Below, piece by piece: positions 44,333 to 53,066 of a DNA stretch of 64,000 nucleotides; position 1 is the stretch's first letter; each line of letters opens with the position of its first letter. The DNA comes from an uncultured Mycoplasmatota bacterium (GTDB lineage Bacteria > Bacillota_I > Bacilli_A > RF39 > UBA660). Both the position numbers and the translations under genes were made by a program. The notes under the pieces were generated by a model, which made no database searches, was not told the origin of the DNA, and saw nothing but the letters and a program-made list of their open reading frames with translations. Location: NCBI GenBank assembly GCA_900545005.1, contig UQXO01000001.1:73962-137961 (forward strand), written 5' to 3'.

Positions 44333-46765
44333 ATGGATAATAGAGAATCAAAAAATGTTGTTAACGTTATGAAAGACTCTTTCATTAACTATGCGATGGA
44401 TGTCATAATTGCTCGTGCGTTACCAGATTTAAGAGATGGTTTAAAACCCGTTCATCGTCGTATTTTATATACAATGTATGAAGATGGTTTAACTCCTGAT
44501 AAGGCATTCCGTAAGAGTGCAGCAACGGTTGGAGCTGTTTTAGGCAAATATCATCCACATGGCGATACATCGGTTTATGATGCAATGGTAAGAATGGCGC
44601 AAGATTTTAGTTATCGTCATCCATTAGTTGATGGTCATGGTAACTTTGGATCAGTTGATGGATATGGTGCAGCCGCTTATCGTTATACAGAAGCTAGATT
44701 ATCAAAGATTTCATTAGAATTATTAAGAGATATCAACAAGAATACTGTTGATTTCGTCCCTAACTTTGATCAAACTAAGAAAGAACCGGTTGTAATTCCA
44801 AGCAGATTTCCAAATATTTTAGTTAATGGTACGATGGGAATTGCTGTAGGTATGGCTACCAATATTCCTCCCCATAACTTAGGAGAAGTAATCGATGGTT
44901 GTATTGCTTATATTGATGATAACGATATAACTGTTGAAGGGTTAATGAAGTATATTAAAGGACCAGATTTTCCAACGGGTGCTGCTATTCTAGGTAATAG
45001 AGGTATTAAACAAGCTTATGAAACTGGTCGTGGTACCATTACTATTAGAGCTCATGCCGAGATTGTAGAACATAATGGTAAACAACAAATAGTATTTACA
45101 GATATACCTTATCAAGTAACTAAGATGGAACTTCAAAAAAGAATTGCTGAATTAGTAAGAGATAAGGTTTTAGAAGGAATAACGGATTTACATGATGAGT
45201 CTACTTTAACGGAAATAAAATTAGTTGTTCATTTGAAAAAGGAAGCAAATGCTAATGTTGTCTTAAATAATCTTTATAAACATACTTCTTTGCAAACTAC
45301 TTATGGCATTATTTTCCTAATGTTAGATCAAGGATTACCAAAGACTTTGAATTTGAAAGAAATTATTAGTAAATATATTGATTATCAAAGAGAAGTTATC
45401 TACAGAAGAACCAAATATGATTTAGAAAAAGCTGAAAAGAGAGTTCATATTTTAGAAGGCTATAAGATTGCTTTAGATAATTTGGATGCGGTTATTAATA
45501 TAATTAGAAATTCTAAAGATGATGATACTGCTAAACATGAATTAATGACTAAATTTAATTTGGATGATGTTCAAGCTGAATCAATATTAGAATTGAAGTT
45601 AAGAAGATTAACTGGCTTAGAACGTAGTAAGATTGAAGAAGAGTTAAATGACTTATTAAAATTAATTGATGAATTGAAGAGTGTATTAGCAAGTGATGAA
45701 AAAATCTATGGAATAATTAAACAAGAATTATTAGAAATAAAAGCTAAATATGCTGATGATCGTCGTACTGATATAGATATGACTGCTATTGATTATATTG
45801 ATGATGAAGCTTTAATTCCAGAAGAAAATATAGTTATTGCTTTAACTAATAAAGGCTATATTAAACGTACTACTAGTGATACATTTAAGTCACAAAATCG
45901 TGGTGGTGTAGGTGTTAAAGGTATGACCACAAATGAAGAAGATTTTGTTGAACATTTGGTAGATTTATCAACACATGATTATATCTTATTCTTTACTAAT
46001 AAGGGTAAGGTTTATCGATTAAAGGGATATGAGATACCACAGTTTGGTAGACAGTCCAAAGGATTACCGATTGTAAACTTATTACGGATAGATAAAGATG
46101 AGAAGGTTACTAGTGTAGTGAAAATATCTACTAACGATGATAAAAAATATTTGACATTTATAACGAAGTATGGTATAATTAAAAAGACGATTTTATCACA
46201 ATTTGAAAATATTAGACAAAATGGGAAAATAGCTATCGGTTTAAAAGAAAATGATGAGCTAATTTCGGTAAAAAAGACTTCTGGCAATGATATGATTCTA
46301 ATTGGTGCAAGCAACGGCCGTATGGTTAAGTTCTCAGAAGCAGAAATTAGAGATATGGGGCGTACTGCTAGTGGCGTTAAAGGTATTGAACTTGGCGAAG
46401 ATTCTTATGTGGTAGGTGCTGAAGTTGTAAGTGAAGATGATAATATTTTGTTGGTTACCGAAAATGGTTATGGTAAACAGACAAGAGTTGCTGATTTTAG
46501 ACAAACTAGACGTGGTTCGAAAGGGGTAAAGGCTTTAAATATAACTGAAAAGAATGGTAATATTGCTGACTTTAAAGTTATAGGTGATGCTCATGATGTT
46601 ATAATAGTTACTGATTCTGGTATGATTATGCGTATGCCAATTGAACAGATTAGTGTGTTGGGAAGAGTAACCCAAGGAGTTCGATTAATTAATTTGAAAG
46701 AGGCTCAGAAGGTATCAACAATAACTTTGCTAACCAATGTAGAAGCTGAAGAAGATAAAGAATAA
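44333..46765 (+). CDS. gyrA: DNA gyrase subunit A
   Basis: An 810-residue DNA-cleaving subunit: [35 protein letters not shown] (the quinolone-interaction region with Thr at the usual Ser83 position), [12 protein letters not shown] with the catalytic tyrosine, and a six-blade C-terminal domain. The GyrA-box is present as QTRRGSKG, which separates gyrase from topoisomerase IV. It is 10 bp after gyrB with AGGAGG. Confidence 0.97.
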   Translation: MDNRESKNVVNVMKDSFINYAMDVIIARALPDLRDGLKPVHRRILYTMYEDGLTPDKAFRKSAATVGAVLGKYHPHGDTSVYDAMVRMAQDFSYRHPLVDGHGNFGSVDGYGAAAYRYTEARLSKISLELLRDINKNTVDFVPNFDQTKKEPVVIPSRFPNILVNGTMGIAVGMATNIPPHNLGEVIDGCIAYIDDNDITVEGLMKYIKGPDFPTGAAILGNRGIKQAYETGRGTITIRAHAEIVEHNGKQQIVFTDIPYQVTKMELQKRIAELVRDKVLEGITDLHDESTLTEIKLVVHLKKEANANVVLNNLYKHTSLQTTYGIIFLMLDQGLPKTLNLKEIISKYIDYQREVIYRRTKYDLEKAEKRVHILEGYKIALDNLDAVINIIRNSKDDDTAKHELMTKFNLDDVQAESILELKLRRLTGLERSKIEEELNDLLKLIDELKSVLASDEKIYGIIKQELLEIKAKYADDRRTDIDMTAIDYIDDEALIPEENIVIALTNKGYIKRTTSDTFKSQNRGGVGVKGMTTNEEDFVEHLVDLSTHDYILFFTNKGKVYRLKGYEIPQFGRQSKGLPIVNLLRIDKDEKVTSVVKISTNDDKKYLTFITKYGIIKKTILSQFENIRQNGKIAIGLKENDELISVKKTSGNDMILIGASNGRMVKFSEAEIRDMGRTASGVKGIELGEDSYVVGAEVVSEDDNILLVTENGYGKQTRVADFRQTRRGSKGVKALNITEKNGNIADFKVIGDAHDVIIVTDSGMIMRMPIEQISVLGRVTQGVRLINLKEAQKVSTITLLTNVEAEEDKE

Positions 46766-46785
46766 TAACAAATTTATAAAAACAA

Positions 46786-46801
46786 TGTTTCACGTGAAAC
46801 A
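46786..46801. promoter_or_regulatory. parS: parS site 1
   Basis: A perfect TGTTTCACGTGAAACA, 20 bp after the gyrA stop, with palindromy extending five bases on each side. It is a ParB loading site. Confidence 0.97.
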
Positions 46802-46848
46802 TTGTTTTTTATTTTAAGAATATTTAAAAAGGATAATAAAATTTTATA

Positions 46849-46864
46849 TGTTTCACGTGAAACA
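46849..46864. promoter_or_regulatory. parS: parS site 2
   Basis: A perfect TGTTTCACGTGAAACA, with flanking ATA/TAT extending the palindrome. Confidence 0.97.
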
Positions 46865-46953
46865 TATGTTGATCGATTATATTTTTTTGAATTCATAAAT
46901 GGTTTTGCTGATTTTTGTTTTAAGTATACTTTCTTATATAAAAGAAAATTCAA

Positions 46954-46969
46954 TGTTTCACGTGAAACG
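46954..46969. promoter_or_regulatory. parS: parS site 3
   Basis: TGTTTCACGTGAAACG, one base from consensus at the last position. Confidence 0.92.
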
Positions 46970-47005
46970 TTGTTTTTCTGTCGATAAAATTTAAATGATT
47001 TTTTA

Positions 47006-47021
47006 TGTTTCACGTGAAACA
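47006..47021. promoter_or_regulatory. parS: parS site 4
   Basis: A perfect TGTTTCACGTGAAACA. Confidence 0.97.
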
Positions 47022-47065
47022 TTATTGTTAACATCTATTTTTATTGCAATGTATTTATTAAATTA

Positions 47066-47103
47066 ATTATTTTATTAATTATTTTTTTAATTAATAAAAT
47101 AAT
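47066..47103. repeat. AT-only perfect inverted repeat (16-bp arms)
   Basis: Arm 47066-47081 (ATTATTTTATTAATTA) and arm 47088-47103 are exact reverse complements around six Ts. It lies between parS sites 4 and 5. It could be a terminator or a cruciform-forming easily melted element. Confidence 0.75.
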
Positions 47104-47172
47104 GGTTTAATTTTTTTTAACAATTATAATTTTACTATTTATTGTTTTGTTTTATAAGCCTGAAAAATTATA

Positions 47173-47188
47173 TGTTTCACGTGAAACA
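47173..47188. promoter_or_regulatory. parS: parS site 5
   Basis: A perfect TGTTTCACGTGAAACA. Five parS sites lie within 403 bp of otherwise gene-free sequence between gyrA and the SRP RNA gene. Confidence 0.97.
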
Positions 47189-47281
47189 TTGAAAATAAAG
47201 TTATAAACAGGCTTTTTTTAAGCAAATAGATTAATTAATTACAGTTTCACTTGTAATATTAAGCACACTATGATATCATTA

Positions 47282-47363
47282 GGTAGTGCAATAACTATGT
47301 AGGAACCTGGTCAGAGTAGGAATACAGCAGCCATAACTACCTCTAATTATGTGCACTTTTTTT
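47282..47363 (+). ncRNA. ffs: Signal recognition particle RNA (small bacterial type)
   Basis: The domain IV signature is clear: GGAACCTGGTCAGAGTAGGAA followed by ACAGCAGCCATAACTACC (SRP54-binding asymmetric loop and GGAA-type tetraloop region). The ends GTGCA (47286) and TGCAC (47352-47356) pair, followed by TTTTTTT. A promoter-like TTCACT-17-TATGAT lies just upstream. In B. subtilis the SRP RNA gene also lies between tadA and dnaX; here it precedes tadA. Confidence 0.92.
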
Positions 47364-47378
47364 ATGGAGTAATATAAT

Positions 47379-47795
47379 ATGGAAAAATATATTCAATTAT
47401 TATATAAACTGGCTAGAAAAGCCGCTAGAAACGGTGATGTGCCGGTTTCTGCAATTATTTTAAAAAATGATAGAATTATTGCTACAGGCTATAATAACCG
47501 CAAAAAAAAGAGCTTTGTTTTAGGCCATGCAGAAGTAAATGCTATTATAAAAGCTGAACGTAAATTAGGAGATTTTCGGTTAAATGATTGTATTTTATTG
47601 ACGACTTTGAAACCTTGCAAAATGTGCCAATCAATTATTGAAGCGGCCAGAATTAAAGAAATATACTATATTTTAGACCAAAAAGGTGTTGAAAGTTATC
47701 AAAAAGCAAACTTTAAGCAATTGAATCATAAAGATAATGTATTTATTGATAAATATCAGCTTTTATTTGATGATTTTTTTCGAAAATTAAGATAA
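47379..47795 (+). CDS. tadA: tRNA-specific adenosine deaminase
   Basis: A 138-residue TadA that converts the wobble adenosine of tRNA-Arg(ACG) to inosine. Zinc/catalytic motifs: GHAEVNAI (HAE) and TLKPCKMCQSII (PCxxC). GDVPVSAII near the N-terminus is typical of TadA. The gene starts 16 bp after the SRP RNA terminator and precedes dnaX, as in Bacillus. Confidence 0.94.
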   Translation: MEKYIQLLYKLARKAARNGDVPVSAIILKNDRIIATGYNNRKKKSFVLGHAEVNAIIKAERKLGDFRLNDCILLTTLKPCKMCQSIIEAARIKEIYYILDQKGVESYQKANFKQLNHKDNVFIDKYQLLFDDFFRKLR

Positions 47796-47836
47796 AATTT
47801 ATGCTTTATGATATAATAAATACCTAGGAGTTTACT

Positions 47837-49489
47837 ATGGAATATCAAGTTTTATATCGAAAATATAGACCACATGATTTTGATTCATTAGTGGGACAAG
47901 AATATACCAAAAAATTATTAAAAAATAGTGTAAAAAGTGGTAAATTTGCTCATGCTTACATATTTACTGGACCACGTGGAACTGGAAAAACGAGTAGTGC
48001 TAAGATTTTTGCAAAAGCTATCAATTGTTTGAATCCAGTAGATGGGAATCCTTGCAACAAATGCGAAAATTGTTTGAATTTTTCTAGTAGTCCGGATATT
48101 ATTGAACTAGATGCTGCTTCAAATAATGGTGTAGACGATATAAGAGAAATTATCAACAATGTTCGTCTAGCGCCTAATAGTATGAAAATTAAAGTATATA
48201 TAATAGATGAATTTCATATGTTATCCACAAGTGCTTTTAACGCTTTATTATTAACGTTAGAAGAACCACCAAAGGATGTAGTATTCATTTTAGCTACAAC
48301 AGACATTCAAAGTGTTCCAATAACGGTATTATCTCGTTGTCAAAGATTTGACTTTAAATCAATATCCTTAAATGATATTGAAAATAGATTAAAATATGTT
48401 TGCGAACAAGAGAATATTGACATAACCGAGGATGCCATTAAAGAAATTGCTCTTATGTCAAATGGTGGGTTAAGAGATGCTTTAAGCATTTTAGATCAAT
48501 TATCTAGCCTAGACTGTCAAATAGATGTAAATGCAGTTATTAATAATTTTGGCGGTGTATCTAATAAAAAATTAAAAGAATTATTTTCTTATTACGAGAC
48601 CAATGACATTGAAAATGTAATTCATACAATTAATATATTCAAAGAAAATGGAATTGATATAAAGATATTAATTGGGAAAATAATTAATTACTTAAAAAAT
48701 ATTTTAATAGCTATAAAAACAGAAAAGTATAATGGAAATTTAATATTTGATAATATATATAATTTTATTTTTGAATTAAATAATTTATTATATATGGATA
48801 AGAGTAGTGCTAGCTACTATGATTTACTAGAAATTGTCTTCTTAAAGTATGTAAATTATTTCCCGGGAAATAATTTTGTTGATAAAAAAAATATTAGAAG
48901 TGAAAAAGACCCTGTGATTGAAGAAAAAAAGCCTTTATCAAAAATTGAAGTAGTTACAAATGCTAATGCTGCTAATGATATTATGGAGCAGGGAAGTAAC
49001 AGTAATGAAATTAAAAAAGACAGTATGCCAACTAATATAGATTTTGATATCGATATTAGAATTAATAATACTTTCGTTAATGCTAAAAAAGATTATTTAA
49101 TATCTATAAAAAATAAATGGGAAGATTTTATTGCTTATGAAAGTAATGCTAATAAATCATTATTGTCATATATGGTAGATACTTCAATTGTAGCAGTTTC
49201 AGATAAATATGCAATTTTAGTTAATAATTTAGATTCGACAAATGATTTGATTAATAAAAATATTAAATCATTGGAAAAAGATTTTAATTTGTTTTTTAGT
49301 AAAAATGTTTATTTAGTTTCAATTTCACCTAAAAAATGGGAAAATGAAAGAAATAAATACATAAATAATATTAAAAATGGGTATAAATATGAGATAATTG
49401 ATAATGATATAATTATTAAAGAAAATAAAAGTGAATTAGATAAAATAGCTAAAGAAATTTTTGGAAATAATTATAAAAAAGTAGAATAG
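47837..49489 (+). CDS. dnaX: DNA polymerase III gamma/tau subunit
   Basis: A 550-residue clamp-loader ATPase: YRKYRPHDFDSLVGQ, Walker A GPRGTGKTSSAKIFAKAINC, zinc site with CxxCxxC (NPCNKCENC), IDEFHMLS and the sensor LSRCQRFDF. The C-terminal 200 residues are Asn/Lys-rich tau-like sequence. Residues about 341-351 (YFPGNNFVDKK) are encoded by a Noc-binding-site palindrome in frame, at the junction of the clamp-loader fold and the variable tail. Confidence 0.96.
   Translation: MEYQVLYRKYRPHDFDSLVGQEYTKKLLKNSVKSGKFAHAYIFTGPRGTGKTSSAKIFAKAINCLNPVDGNPCNKCENCLNFSSSPDIIELDAASNNGVDDIREIINNVRLAPNSMKIKVYIIDEFHMLSTSAFNALLLTLEEPPKDVVFILATTDIQSVPITVLSRCQRFDFKSISLNDIENRLKYVCEQENIDITEDAIKEIALMSNGGLRDALSILDQLSSLDCQIDVNAVINNFGGVSNKKLKELFSYYETNDIENVIHTINIFKENGIDIKILIGKIINYLKNILIAIKTEKYNGNLIFDNIYNFIFELNNLLYMDKSSASYYDLLEIVFLKYVNYFPGNNFVDKKNIRSEKDPVIEEKKPLSKIEVVTNANAANDIMEQGSNSNEIKKDSMPTNIDFDIDIRINNTFVNAKKDYLISIKNKWEDFIAYESNANKSLLSYMVDTSIVAVSDKYAILVNNLDSTNDLINKNIKSLEKDFNLFFSKNVYLVSISPKKWENERNKYINNIKNGYKYEIIDNDIIIKENKSELDKIAKEIFGNNYKKVE
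48858..48871. promoter_or_regulatory. NBS: Noc-binding site 1 (inside dnaX)
   Basis: An exact ATTTCCCGGGAAAT with palindromy extending to 24 bp (48853-48876). It is followed by TTGTTGATAAAA, which also follows the holB copy. Confidence 0.9.
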
Positions 49490-49503
49490 AGGAGATAATT
49501 AAT

Positions 49504-49797
49504 ATGAATATGCAAAATTTAATGGCTCAAGCTCAAAGAATGCAAAGAGACATAATGAAGAAGAAAGAAGAAGTTGAAAAAAAAGAATTTATAGGAAAAT
49601 CTGAATTAGTTACTGTTACAGTGAATGGGAAAAAAGATTTAGTGAAAGTAGAATTTGCTAAAGAAGTTGCTAGTGATGATTTAGAAGCTTTACAAGATAT
49701 GATAGTTATTGCTACTAATAATGCTAATAAAGAAGTTGATGCTGCGATGGAAGCTGCAATGGGACAATATGGTAGCATGTTTAATGGTTTATTTTAA
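49504..49797 (+). CDS. ebfC: EbfC/YbaB nucleoid-associated protein
   Basis: A 97-residue YbaB/EbfC protein: MNMQNLMAQAQRMQRDIMKKK, VTVNGKKDLVKVEF, DLEALQDMIVIATNNA. It binds DNA as a dimer. The gene sits between dnaX and recR, a near-universal arrangement, and overlaps the recR start by one base. Confidence 0.95.
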   Translation: MNMQNLMAQAQRMQRDIMKKKEEVEKKEFIGKSELVTVTVNGKKDLVKVEFAKEVASDDLEALQDMIVIATNNANKEVDAAMEAAMGQYGSMFNGLF

Positions 49798-50399
49798 TGA
49801 TTTATCCAAAAGTATTATTAGAATTAATTGAATATTTTAAAAAGTTTCCTGGAATAGGTGATAAAAGTGCGGAGCGTATGGCTTTAGCACTTTTAGACAT
49901 TAACAGTGATGATGTAAATTCTTTTGCAAATGCAATGTTAGAAGCTAAGAATAAACTTCATCCCTGCAATATTTGTGGTTGTTTAACTGATAACGATGTA
50001 TGTATGATATGCTCAAATGAGTTTAGAAGAGATAATTTAATTTGTATTTTAGAAGATTTCAAAGGTGTGTTTGCCTTTGAAAAAACCGGTAAATATAATG
50101 GAAAATATCATGTCTTAAATGGGCTTATTTCACCAATTGATGATATTGGTCCTGAGGACATTAATATAGCTAGTTTAATTGATCGAATTAAAGATAAGGA
50201 TTCAGTTGAAGTTATTATTGCGTTAAAACCATCAATCGAAGGCGAAACAACTACGTTATATATTAAGGAAATATTAAGTAAGTATAGCAATGTTAAAGTA
50301 TCGAGATTGTCATATGGAATTCCAATGGGCGTTGATATCGATTATTTAGATGAATTGACTTTATTAAATGCATTAAATGAAAGAAAAAACTTATCATAA
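49797..50399 (+). CDS. recR: Recombination mediator protein RecR
   Basis: A 200-residue RecR: helix-hairpin-helix FKKFPGIGDKSAERMALAL, zinc finger CNICGCLTDNDVCMIC and TOPRIM ICILEDFKGVFAFEKTG. It works with RecF/RecO at single-stranded gaps. Overlap of one base with ebfC gives coupling. Confidence 0.96.
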   Translation: MIYPKVLLELIEYFKKFPGIGDKSAERMALALLDINSDDVNSFANAMLEAKNKLHPCNICGCLTDNDVCMICSNEFRRDNLICILEDFKGVFAFEKTGKYNGKYHVLNGLISPIDDIGPEDINIASLIDRIKDKDSVEVIIALKPSIEGETTTLYIKEILSKYSNVKVSRLSYGIPMGVDIDYLDELTLLNALNERKNLS

Positions 50400-50437
50400 G
50401 TAGATATTAATAATCATAAATTTTTATGGTGATATAA

Positions 50438-50614
50438 ATGCTTAAAATAATCAAAAAAATAATTTTTTCTTTTTTACTTTTATTTGGATTAAATGCAACA
50501 TTAAAATATGTTGGAGTAATAATACCAATTAATTTTATCAATTTATTGATAACTTATTGTTTTGGTGGCTTTGGTGTCTTATCTTTAATAATTTTAAAAT
50601 TATTTATTGTATAA
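50438..50614 (+). CDS. bofA: BofA-like pro-sigma-K processing inhibitor
   Basis: A 58-residue, two-helix membrane protein: FLLLFGLNATLKY, then VIIPINFINLLITYCFGGFGVLSLIILKLF. The asparagine in the first helix and the G-x-IPIN-x plus 'GxxG' pattern are those of BofA, which holds SpoIVFB/SpoIVFA inactive at the forespore membrane in B. subtilis. Position after recR is the same as in Bacillus (recR-yaaL-bofA). GGTGAT precedes the start by 5 nt. It was too short for most ORF calls. Confidence 0.85.
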   Translation: MLKIIKKIIFSFLLLFGLNATLKYVGVIIPINFINLLITYCFGGFGVLSLIILKLFIV

Positions 50615-50636
50615 TTATATTTAAGGAGTAGCAGTT

Positions 50637-51455
50637 ATGGATAGAGAAAAAAATATAGCAAAATTAATTAAAGAATACGATAGTAATCATTTAGCACATG
50701 CTTTTTTGATTGAAACAAATAATATCGATAAGTGTTTACTTGAACTTAAACAATTTATTAAATATATTAATTGTAGGGAAAAATATAATAATAATTGTGA
50801 TAAATGTAATTTATGTAAATTAATTGATTTAGATAATTTACCAAGTTTAATTGTCGTTAGACCAGATGGAATGTCTATTAAAAAAAATCAATTATTAGAG
50901 CTTCAAGATAAATTTAGTAAAAAAGCTGTTTACTCAAAATATAATACCTATTTAATAACAAACGCAGAATTGATGAATGATTCTTCCGCAAATTCTATAT
51001 TAAAATTTTTAGAAGAACCTACGGACAATATTATTGGTTTTTTAATTACCACTGATAAAGAAAAAGTTTTAGATACGATAATAAGTAGATGTCAAAATTT
51101 CAAATTTTTTTATGAGGAACAAGAAGATGATAGCTTAATAAATAATTTAGCCAATGAGTATTTAAATGAATTATTTAATAATGATAACTTTTTAATAAAT
51201 AAGAATACTATTTTATCAACTTTAAAAGAAAGAAATGATATTAATAAATTATTTTTAAAAATTTTGAATAAATATTTACAAGATGAATGGCAAAATTATT
51301 TCCCGGGAAATAATTTTGTTGATAAAAATTCACAAAATTATAAAAAACAATTAGATATAATTCTTAAGACATTAACAATGATAAATTCAAATGTTAATAT
51401 CGAATTGTTATTAGATTATTTTGTTATAGAAATGCGAAGAAGTTTAAAAAACTAA
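50637..51455 (+). CDS. holB: DNA polymerase III delta' subunit
   Basis: A 272-residue delta'-type clamp-loader subunit. It has HLAHAFLIETNN in place of a P-loop, a cysteine cluster (CREKYNNNCDKCNLC), ITNAELMNDSSANSILKFLEEP and SRCQNFKFF. Residues about 220-229 (YFPGNNFVDK) come from an embedded Noc-site palindrome near the C-terminus. The start follows AAGGAGTAGC. Confidence 0.93.
   Translation: MDREKNIAKLIKEYDSNHLAHAFLIETNNIDKCLLELKQFIKYINCREKYNNNCDKCNLCKLIDLDNLPSLIVVRPDGMSIKKNQLLELQDKFSKKAVYSKYNTYLITNAELMNDSSANSILKFLEEPTDNIIGFLITTDKEKVLDTIISRCQNFKFFYEEQEDDSLINNLANEYLNELFNNDNFLINKNTILSTLKERNDINKLFLKILNKYLQDEWQNYFPGNNFVDKNSQNYKKQLDIILKTLTMINSNVNIELLLDYFVIEMRRSLKN
51298..51311. promoter_or_regulatory. 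NBS: Noc-binding site 2 (inside holB)
   Basis: An exact ATTTCCCGGGAAAT with palindromy from 51293 to 51316. The 34 bases from AATTATTTCCC onward are identical to the dnaX copy. Confidence 0.9.
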
Positions 51456-51464
51456 ATACAAATT

Positions 51465-51478
51465 ATTTCCCGGGAAAT
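51465..51478. promoter_or_regulatory. NBS: Noc-binding site 3 (holB-ricT intergenic)
   Basis: An exact ATTTCCCGGGAAAT with palindromy from 51460 to 51483, just after the holB stop. Confidence 0.9.
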
Positions 51479-51548
51479 AATTTGTGAATAAAATTTAATT
51501 GTAAAGCACACATTTTTTCACGTGTAAAGCATATGTAAATGCAAAAAT

Positions 51549-51562
51549 ATTTCCCGGGAAAT
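51549..51562. promoter_or_regulatory. NBS: Noc-binding site 4 (upstream of ricT)
   Basis: An exact ATTTCCCGGGAAAT in a 26-bp palindrome (51543-51568), 28 bp before the ricT start. Between sites 3 and 4 there is also TTTCACGTGTAAA (51515 region), a degenerate parS-like sequence. Confidence 0.9.
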
Positions 51563-51589
51563 ATTTTTGTGATGAAAAGAGGTATAAAA

Positions 51590-52357
51590 GTGAAGTATTA
51601 TTATGAAGTAATGATTGAAGATAAAAAAATAATAACGGTTTTTTCAGAAAAAAAATATGATGTTCAGAGTAATGTTATAATAAAGACTTCTAGAGGAGAA
51701 GAATATGGAAAAATATTAACCATATCCAATTCTTCAGATTCCGATATATATATAATAAGGAAAGCAACTAGTCAAGATTACAATAAATATTTGCAAAATT
51801 TACGGTTAAGTTCGGAGGCTTTAGCTTTTGCTAAAAATGAAGTTAATCGATTAGGACTTGTTATGTCTTTTATTAATGCAGATATAACTTTTGATAAGAA
51901 ACATTTATTATATCAATTTGTTGCTGATGAAAGAGTTGATTTTCGCGAGCTAGCTAAATCTATTGCTTCTAAATTTAAAATGCGTATTGAATTAAGACAG
52001 ATAGGTGCTAGAGATAAGGCTAAGATTATTGATGGCATTGGTCCATGTGGTCGAAAATTGTGCTGTACTACTTTTTTAACAAAATTAGACTCTATTAGTA
52101 TGAATATGGCAAAGACTCAAGGTCTAGCACTTAATCCTAGCAAAATTAATGGGGCTTGTGGAAGGTTGATGTGTTGTTTGACTTATGAAAATAATGAGTA
52201 TGCTGCTTGTCGTAAGAAATTACCTCAAGTTGGAAAAATAATTGAAACTGAATTTGGGACTGGTAAGGTTGTTTCAGAAGATATTTTGAATTTAAAATAT
52301 ACAGTTTTAGTAAATGATGAATTAAAAGAAATTAAGGTTTTGGAAGATGAAGATTGA
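51590..52357 (+). CDS. ricT: PSP1-domain protein RicT (YaaT)
   Basis: A 255-residue PSP1 protein. Core: LYQFVADERVDFRELAKSIASKFKMRIELRQIGARD, then conserved cysteine motifs CGRKLCCTTFL and CGRLMCCL, which carry iron-sulfur clusters in the B. subtilis RicA-F-T complex, a regulator of RNA processing and phosphorelay. I place the start at the GTG at 51590 (AAAGAGG, 8-nt spacing); an ATG at 51572 is an alternative. A longer frame upstream would translate the Noc site, which I consider noncoding. It overlaps the next gene by 11 nt. Confidence 0.94.
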   Translation: MKYYYEVMIEDKKIITVFSEKKYDVQSNVIIKTSRGEEYGKILTISNSSDSDIYIIRKATSQDYNKYLQNLRLSSEALAFAKNEVNRLGLVMSFINADITFDKKHLLYQFVADERVDFRELAKSIASKFKMRIELRQIGARDKAKIIDGIGPCGRKLCCTTFLTKLDSISMNMAKTQGLALNPSKINGACGRLMCCLTYENNEYAACRKKLPQVGKIIETEFGTGKVVSEDILNLKYTVLVNDELKEIKVLEDED

Positions 52358-53051
52358 AGTAAATGATTTATATGATTATGGTTTAAAAATATATCAAGCC
52401 GATAATTTGTTTAAATTTTCTTTAGATAGTATTTTATTAGCTGAATTTGTTGATGTTAGAAAAAATACGCAACTAATTGTAGATTTTTGTACTGGTACGG
52501 CGGCAGTTCCGCTAATTTTATCAACTAAATATTTAGCCAAAATAAAAGGTATTGAAATTCAAAAAAATGTTTCAAAATTGGCATACAATTCAGTGGTGCT
52601 TAATAATTTAGAAAATCAAATTGAGATTATAAATGATAATTTAAGTTCAGCATTAGAGTATATTTTACCAGAATCAGTAGATGCTATTACTTGTAATCCC
52701 CCATATTTTAAAATGAATGAAGGCTCATATTTAAATATTGATGAAGAGAAAAGAATAGCACGTCATGAAATTACGACTAATTTAGAACAAATAATTGTTA
52801 CAGCCAAATATTTATTACGAAATAGGGCACCAATTTATATGGTTCATAGACCGGAGAGATTAATGGAAATAATTAATCTTTTGACAAAATATAATTTTAA
52901 AATAAAAAAATTACAATTTGTTTATTCAAGTTATGAAAAATCCGCTATAATGGTGTTGATTAAGGCGACTAAAAATGGTGCTGAAGGTTTGATAGTAAAT
53001 AAGCCTTTAAATATTACAGGAAGAAAAACTTATAAAAATATTTTTAACTAA
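52347..53051 (+). CDS. tRNA1(Val) (adenine37-N6)-methyltransferase-like protein
   Basis: A 234-residue Rossmann methyltransferase: LIVDFCTGTAAVPLILS (SAM loop), KGIEIQKNVSKLAYNSV, ITCNPPYFK (NPPY catalytic motif for N6-adenine) and RHEITTNLEQIIVTAKYLL. It matches the TrmN6/YabB family, which follows ricT (yaaT-yabA-yabB) in Bacillus. yabA is absent here, or lies elsewhere. Confidence 0.88.
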   Translation: MKIEVNDLYDYGLKIYQADNLFKFSLDSILLAEFVDVRKNTQLIVDFCTGTAAVPLILSTKYLAKIKGIEIQKNVSKLAYNSVVLNNLENQIEIINDNLSSALEYILPESVDAITCNPPYFKMNEGSYLNIDEEKRIARHEITTNLEQIIVTAKYLLRNRAPIYMVHRPERLMEIINLLTKYNFKIKKLQFVYSSYEKSAIMVLIKATKNGAEGLIVNKPLNITGRKTYKNIFN

Positions 53052-53066
53052 TGAAAGGGATTTATA

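Noticed and set aside
46774..47034. Overlapping ORFs on both strands in the parS region (minus 86 aa, plus 61 aa)
   Set aside because: Both frames simply read through the parS palindromes (repeated NVSRET and FHVKH); no ribosome site or family. Noncoding.
51510..51524. Sixth parS site between the two intergenic Noc sites
   Set aside because: TTTCACGTGTAAA has several mismatches to TGTTTCACGTGAAACA outside the CACGTG core. Not counted as parS.
51539..51589. Translation of the Noc site 4 as N-terminus of RicT
   Set aside because: The 17 extra residues lack family similarity, and a good ribosome site (AAAGAGG) serves the GTG at 51590.
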